Shown here: one piece after another, positions 7,500 to 11,478 of the stretch | Position numbering within the stretch: the first letter of the stretch is position 1 | Layout of the letters: each line of letters begins with the position of its first letter | NCBI GenBank assembly: GCA_023427575.1 | Contig: JAEZAY010000057.1 | Coordinates: forward strand, 1-11,478 | Source: Bacteroidota bacterium | GTDB lineage: Bacteria > Bacteroidota > Bacteroidia > Chitinophagales > Chitinophagaceae | Length of the DNA stretch: 11,478 nucleotides | Direction: 5' to 3' | Made by a program: the position numbers and the translations under genes | Notes under the pieces: model-generated | Told to the model about the DNA's origin: nothing | What the model saw: the letters and a program-made list of their open reading frames with translations, nothing else | Database searches by the model: none

Positions 7500-9401
7500 T
7501 TATTGGTTTGGCTGACGTACCAGTTTTGGATTATTAGCAAGTATGGTAGAATTGATTTCAGAATAGTAATTCCCCATCTGGAATCGCTCGGAGCCGGATA
7601 CAATGCTGTTTTTTACGATCCGGAAAATGTATTTGCCATGGTCGGCATTTCCGGGGTTATGCACTTTGTAGGGCCACAATGCAAAAGGCTGGGTATTGCG
7701 TTTTCTTGCATTGCCGATATTCTGTACCAGTTCTGCTTCGGTCATCTGGTTGCCATCCCATACTATATGAGCCAGTCTCCATCTTTTCAAATCGAACAAA
7801 CGGTGACCTTCAAACGCTAATTCAACGCGGCGCTCGTTTACGATCCGGTCGATTGTAACCTGTGCTGGTGTCAATGGCGTTGGGAATCCGGCGCGGTTAC
7901 GAACCTGGTTAAGATACCCGGCGGCAACATCTGTTTGTCCCAATTCAAATGCCGCTTCAGCCGCATTCAGCAGAACTTCTGCATAACGGTAGCGGATCCA
8001 GGGCACTTCACTTCCGGTACCTCTTGAACCACTTCCCACCGCAGGGTCAACGAACTTGCGAATATAGAAACCGCTCTGTGCGGAATATTCGATGGCATTG
8101 ATGGGTCCATCCTGTCCAACCAGCTGAACATCACCCGTAACTCCGGGAAGCTGGCCTAAAAATCCGCGGGATGGTCCGCTGACAATTGTGCCGTTTCCAA
8201 GAATATAACCGGCGAAAATATCAACAGGCCTGTTTTTACCCAATGAACCAGGAACCACCACGGTACCTTCAAGCCTTGGATCGCGGTTTGCGAACAGGTC
8301 GATCGGGTTTTGGTACGCCGTTGGATTCTGATTGGTTCCGATTGGCAACGGAGCAAAGGTATTGTCCAGTTTTTCAAAAGTCTGTATGAAGTTTACAGAA
8401 GGATTGATTCTTCCGCCTTCCACTTCCTCCGCTCCGTAGATGGGCTGATTTTGAATGGTGAACCCATGGGTTTTACCACTACGCACTTTATAGTCTTCAA
8501 TCCAGATCACTTCCGGGTTTCCGGCTTTGTCGGCATTGTCAACAAAAAGGTTGGCGTAATTCTGTGATTTGTTTGTAGGGAATTTATTATATAACGCATA
8601 TGCACCAGCGCTTCCGTTAATGATCTGGATAGCTGCATCCAGCGCTTTCTGATAATAGGCAGTGGCCATGTTTGCAGGTATTCCCACTTCTCCTCCCGGC
8701 AGTGTTACCTGAGGGGTGGTTACTCCGTATTTCGCAATCGATCCGGCATATAAAGCCGCACGGGTTTCCATTGCAAGCGCGAGGCCCCGTGTAGCCCGGT
8801 CTTTAACCCGCTCAGAAGCCGGCAGATCGTTGCGGATTGCCTGCAGTTCGCTGATTACAAAATCATACACTTCCGATTCTTTGGCTCTCGGATATTGCAG
8901 GTACGAAGCATCGCCGCTATAATCGTACAAAAGAGACTGGGTTATCAATGGAACCCCGCCCATTCTTTTTACCATTTCAAAATAATGGCTGGCGCGAAGA
9001 AAACGGCCTTCTGCAATGAAGCGAGCTTTATCCGCTTCTGATAAAGCGGTGGCGGCCGTTGCTCTTTCAATATTAAGATTGATCTCCCGGATATAACCGT
9101 AATCCCAGTTGGCCCATTCGCCAAATCCCCATCCGTTTCGTTGTACGCTTACATGTCCGAAAGTGGAGGGAACCGCTTCACCCAATCCTACAAAACTTTC
9201 CCAACCATTTTTAAAGGCAGTGATATCTACCTGCCGGTTATAAAGATCGGCAACAATAGAAACCACCTGTGCAGGGTCGGAAAATGATTGTTCATTAGTC
9301 AATATTGAAAAGGGCGTAACATTTAAAAACTCGCTATCCTTTTTACATCCCGTCAATCCAAGCAGAACGGTTAATGATGTGATGATTAAGATCTTTTTCA
9401 T
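7500..9401 (-). CDS. SusD/RagB-family nutrient-binding surface lipoprotein
   Basis: A 633-residue protein, somewhat long for SusD homologues. It begins with a lipoprotein signal ending LTGC (Cys19), followed by KKDSEFLNVTP, a typical SusD opening with a surface-export-like charged stretch. The helical TPR-bearing part shows ARFIAEGRFLRASHYFEMVK and GGVPLI. The C-terminal signature is plain: RYRYAEVLLNAAEAA, then YLNQVRNRAGFP, and NERRVELAFEGHRLFDLKRW around residues 522-541. SusD proteins cap the SusC barrel at the cell surface and bind the ligand. The gene begins 20 nt after the SusC stop and ends 22 nt before the DUF3823 gene. The extra length probably comes from loops in the middle (about 290-460), the part that shapes the ligand site in this family. 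The ligand cannot be deduced from sequence. Confidence 0.96.
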   Translation of the reverse strand: MKKILIITSLTVLLGLTGCKKDSEFLNVTPFSILTNEQSFSDPAQVVSIVADLYNRQVDITAFKNGWESFVGLGEAVPSTFGHVSVQRNGWGFGEWANWDYGYIREINLNIERATAATALSEADKARFIAEGRFLRASHYFEMVKRMGGVPLITQSLLYDYSGDASYLQYPRAKESEVYDFVISELQAIRNDLPASERVKDRATRGLALAMETRAALYAGSIAKYGVTTPQVTLPGGEVGIPANMATAYYQKALDAAIQIINGSAGAYALYNKFPTNKSQNYANLFVDNADKAGNPEVIWIEDYKVRSGKTHGFTIQNQPIYGAEEVEGGRINPSVNFIQTFEKLDNTFAPLPIGTNQNPTAYQNPIDLFANRDPRLEGTVVVPGSLGKNRPVDIFAGYILGNGTIVSGPSRGFLGQLPGVTGDVQLVGQDGPINAIEYSAQSGFYIRKFVDPAVGSGSRGTGSEVPWIRYRYAEVLLNAAEAAFELGQTDVAAGYLNQVRNRAGFPTPLTPAQVTIDRIVNERRVELAFEGHRLFDLKRWRLAHIVWDGNQMTEAELVQNIGNARKRNTQPFALWPYKVHNPGNADHGKYIFRIVKNSIVSGSERFQMGNYYSEINSTILANNPKLVRQPNQ

Positions 9402-9421
9402 TATATGCTGATATAGGATGA

Positions 9422-11478
9422 TTAAAAAGTAAGATTTACACCAACGTTTACATTACGCATCTGCGGGAACTGCAAACCATTAGCTTCCTGAATCTCCGGA
9501 TCTATGTCGAACTGTTTCACGTTATCGATGGAGAACAGATTATAGGCATTGATATAAAACCGTGCGCGGTTGATCCGGATCCTTTCCATGATTCGGGATG
9601 GAACGGTATAACCCAACTGGATCGTTCTGGCCCGGATGTATTTTACATTGTGCGCCCAGAAAGTAGAGGTGCGGTTGTTATTGCTATGGCCGCCCTGGTT
9701 GAACCTGTTTGGCGGATACTTGCCCGCGATCCAGGGGCTGTTCAGATCGTACATGTCCTCCCGATGCCATCTGTCGCGGAAGATCTGGTTCAGGTTACCG
9801 CCGTTCTGGAATGCCCAGCGGGTTTCCCAGTTTTGAAACCAGGTATAGCCCGCGCCGCCGGAAAAGTCGGCATTGAAATCAAAAGCGCGGAAAGTAAGTC
9901 CAAGGCTGAACCCAAAGTTCAGGTTTGGCAGAGGACCACCAAATCCAATCGGACGCTCATCGAGATCGCTGATTTTACCGTCGCCATTATAATCCTTATA
10001 GATCAGGTCGCCCCGTAACAAGGTTCTGTTACCCTGACCATCTATATTTACGGGATAGTTGTTGATTTGTTCCTGTGATTCAAACTGTCCCTCTATTTCA
10101 TAGCCCCAGTCGATCCGCAGGTAACGGTCTTCCCGGCTGTTCCGGTATTTATCGAGCGAGTTACCAAAACGGGGTTTGTACGATTCAAGGAATTTAGACC
10201 GGGAATAGGAAAGGTTAACACCTACATTAAAGTTTAGTTCACCTTTTTTACCATTGTAATAAATGGCGCCTTCCTGTCCAAACTGTGCATCACTTTCAAT
10301 GTTTTCCGGAGGCAGGGTATAACCCAGCTCACTTGGAAGCAGCACATCATATTTCAGCGCTCTCAGGCCGGTACGTTTGCGGTAGAAGTAGTCAAATGAA
10401 CCGGTGATCTTTCCGTTGAACATACTGAAGTCGAGACCGATATCGGTGATGGTACTTTTAAACCAGCTTACGTTGCGGATCGGTAATCCACGGTCTCTGG
10501 ATACCACCAGCGGCTGTCCATTGATGATAGATACCCCGTTCAACCCATATTGATACCCTTCGAGGTAAGAGAACTGGGTAAGACCTACGTTATCATCTCC
10601 CAGGGTTCCGTAAGAGGCGCGAAGTTTCAGATCATTCAGATGACCACCAAGCGCATTATCCATAAAACGTTCATTGGTCAGTCTCCAGCCTACGGAAGCG
10701 GCGGGGAAATAACCCACACGTTTATCCGGCGCGAAGATGTGCGATGCATCGCGGCGTGCTGACACTTCGAAATAATATTTGTTTGCGTAGTTGTAGTTAA
10801 GACGGCCAATATAACCAATCCGGGCTTCACGATCTTCTGAATCATTATAATCTGCCAGGGTTGGGAAATAGATCAGTGGCAATGCATTGGAGGCAGGGAT
10901 CGAACGAACCCAGTTGCGGCGGCGCTGATTACTGATCCGCTCGGCTACCACTGTACCACCCACCGTATGTTCGCCAAATGAATTATTATAATTTAACTGA
11001 GCCTGTGTGGTTACATTGATCTGTTTGATTTGTTCTTTTTCTCTCCAGGGGTTTATACTACCACCGGTATGCCTGTACTCTTCGGTATCGGGATTGTAGG
11101 TGTAGGTTTTGTACGTGTACTCCTGGTTATTATACAGGTTGTCGGCAATATAATAGGAGTAAACGCCTCTTGCAGATAAACCGGTGATGCCCGGGATCTG
11201 CCATTCCGCATCGGCATTCACCTGCAGTACTCTCCATTCATTTACATATTTCCCTGCATGCTTATAATTGATAAAACCCCAGTTGGCATCATTCTGACCA
11301 ATTGTGTTCAGATAGTCGGGATTATCGTTTGCATATGGACGTTCGGTCGGCAAATTCCGTAATACGGCAAAACGGGGCAGCCAGTAATCATCACCACCCG
11401 GAACCCCCGGATTGGTACGAACTTCCTGACGGCCGTTTACCTGCACGCCTAATTTCAGGCTTTTGGTAACCTTTGCAT
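9422..11478 (-). CDS. SusC/RagA-family TonB-dependent outer-membrane transporter, N-terminus beyond window
   Basis: The frame is open from base 11478 down to a TAA, giving 684 residues with no stop. A GTG at 11444-11446 is not a believable start, because coding sequence continues upstream of it (KSLKLGVQVNGRQEV). The missing part should hold the signal peptide, a carboxypeptidase-regulatory-like domain and most of the plug. What is present is the 22-strand barrel region: alternating aromatic strands, SASYG-like LRASYGTLGDDNVG, a Ca-binding-like DYNGDGKISDLDE (window residues 495-507) that many SusC proteins carry, then ARTIQLGYTVP, FYINAYNLFS, FDIDPE and the terminal NVGVNLTF ending in Phe, as outer-membrane barrels do. 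With the SusD partner it would form an energy-dependent importer across the outer membrane. It is the first gene of the transcript seen here; its promoter lies outside the window. Confidence 0.96.
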   Translation of the reverse strand, partial: AKVTKSLKLGVQVNGRQEVRTNPGVPGGDDYWLPRFAVLRNLPTERPYANDNPDYLNTIGQNDANWGFINYKHAGKYVNEWRVLQVNADAEWQIPGITGLSARGVYSYYIADNLYNNQEYTYKTYTYNPDTEEYRHTGGSINPWREKEQIKQINVTTQAQLNYNNSFGEHTVGGTVVAERISNQRRRNWVRSIPASNALPLIYFPTLADYNDSEDREARIGYIGRLNYNYANKYYFEVSARRDASHIFAPDKRVGYFPAASVGWRLTNERFMDNALGGHLNDLKLRASYGTLGDDNVGLTQFSYLEGYQYGLNGVSIINGQPLVVSRDRGLPIRNVSWFKSTITDIGLDFSMFNGKITGSFDYFYRKRTGLRALKYDVLLPSELGYTLPPENIESDAQFGQEGAIYYNGKKGELNFNVGVNLSYSRSKFLESYKPRFGNSLDKYRNSREDRYLRIDWGYEIEGQFESQEQINNYPVNIDGQGNRTLLRGDLIYKDYNGDGKISDLDERPIGFGGPLPNLNFGFSLGLTFRAFDFNADFSGGAGYTWFQNWETRWAFQNGGNLNQIFRDRWHREDMYDLNSPWIAGKYPPNRFNQGGHSNNNRTSTFWAHNVKYIRARTIQLGYTVPSRIMERIRINRARFYINAYNLFSIDNVKQFDIDPEIQEANGLQFPQMRNVNVGVNLTF

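Noticed and set aside
7478..7603. An in-frame upstream extension that would add 42 residues to the DUF3823 lipoprotein
   Set aside because: It runs over the 3' end of the SusD coding sequence in a different frame, and the clean signal peptide begins only at 7477.
9650..10018. A 122-codon plus-strand open frame
   Set aside because: It is antisense to the conserved SusC barrel region and has no recognisable features.
11444..11446. GTG as the start of the SusC-like gene
   Set aside because: The open frame and family-like sequence continue upstream to the window edge, and a start here would leave no signal peptide or plug.

Overview
The window is densely coding DNA with every gene on the minus strand, so transcription runs from the right edge to the left. 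The SusC/SusD pair, the DUF3823-type lipoprotein, the Bacteroidota-style lipoprotein signals and the absence of Shine-Dalgarno-like leaders point to a Bacteroidota chromosome. A soil or freshwater Chitinophaga/Cytophaga-like lineage is my inference and was not tested.

Layout in transcription order. Part A is outer-membrane capture: a SusC/RagA TonB-dependent transporter (9422-11478, N-terminus beyond the window), a SusD/RagB surface lipoprotein (7500-9401) and a DUF3823 lipoprotein (6779-7477), with gaps of only 20 and 22 nt. A hairpin with a U-rich tail (6710-6756) follows and looks like a terminator or attenuator. Part B is processing and catabolism: a large exported protein with a PHP/CehA-McbA-like metal-site pattern (4565-6658), a ThuA-domain lipoprotein (3744-4499), a cytoplasmic Gfo/Idh/MocA-type oxidoreductase (2490-3602), a cytoplasmic sugar epimerase/isomerase of the AP_endonuc_2 TIM-barrel family (1457-2311) and an MFS permease (1-1390, C-terminus beyond the window). 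Gaps in part B are longer (65-178 nt).

Reading the parts together, I infer a small-substrate utilisation locus. SusCD would bring a sugar, glycoside or cyclitol-like compound across the outer membrane. The two exported proteins would act on it in the periplasm. The MFS permease would carry the product across the inner membrane, and the oxidoreductase and epimerase would rework it in the cytoplasm. No glycoside hydrolase, sulfatase, polysaccharide lyase or regulator is visible, though the locus may continue past either edge. ThuA plus a Gfo/Idh protein plus an AP_endonuc_2 protein resembles 3-keto-sugar type pathways. However, two of the enzymes depart from textbook active sites: the oxidoreductase lacks the usual EKP lysine, and the epimerase has Gln where a metal-binding His is expected. 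The substrate cannot be named from sequence alone.

I see no RNA genes, insertion sequences, CRISPR arrays or integration sites. No stretch without a gene exceeds 178 bp.
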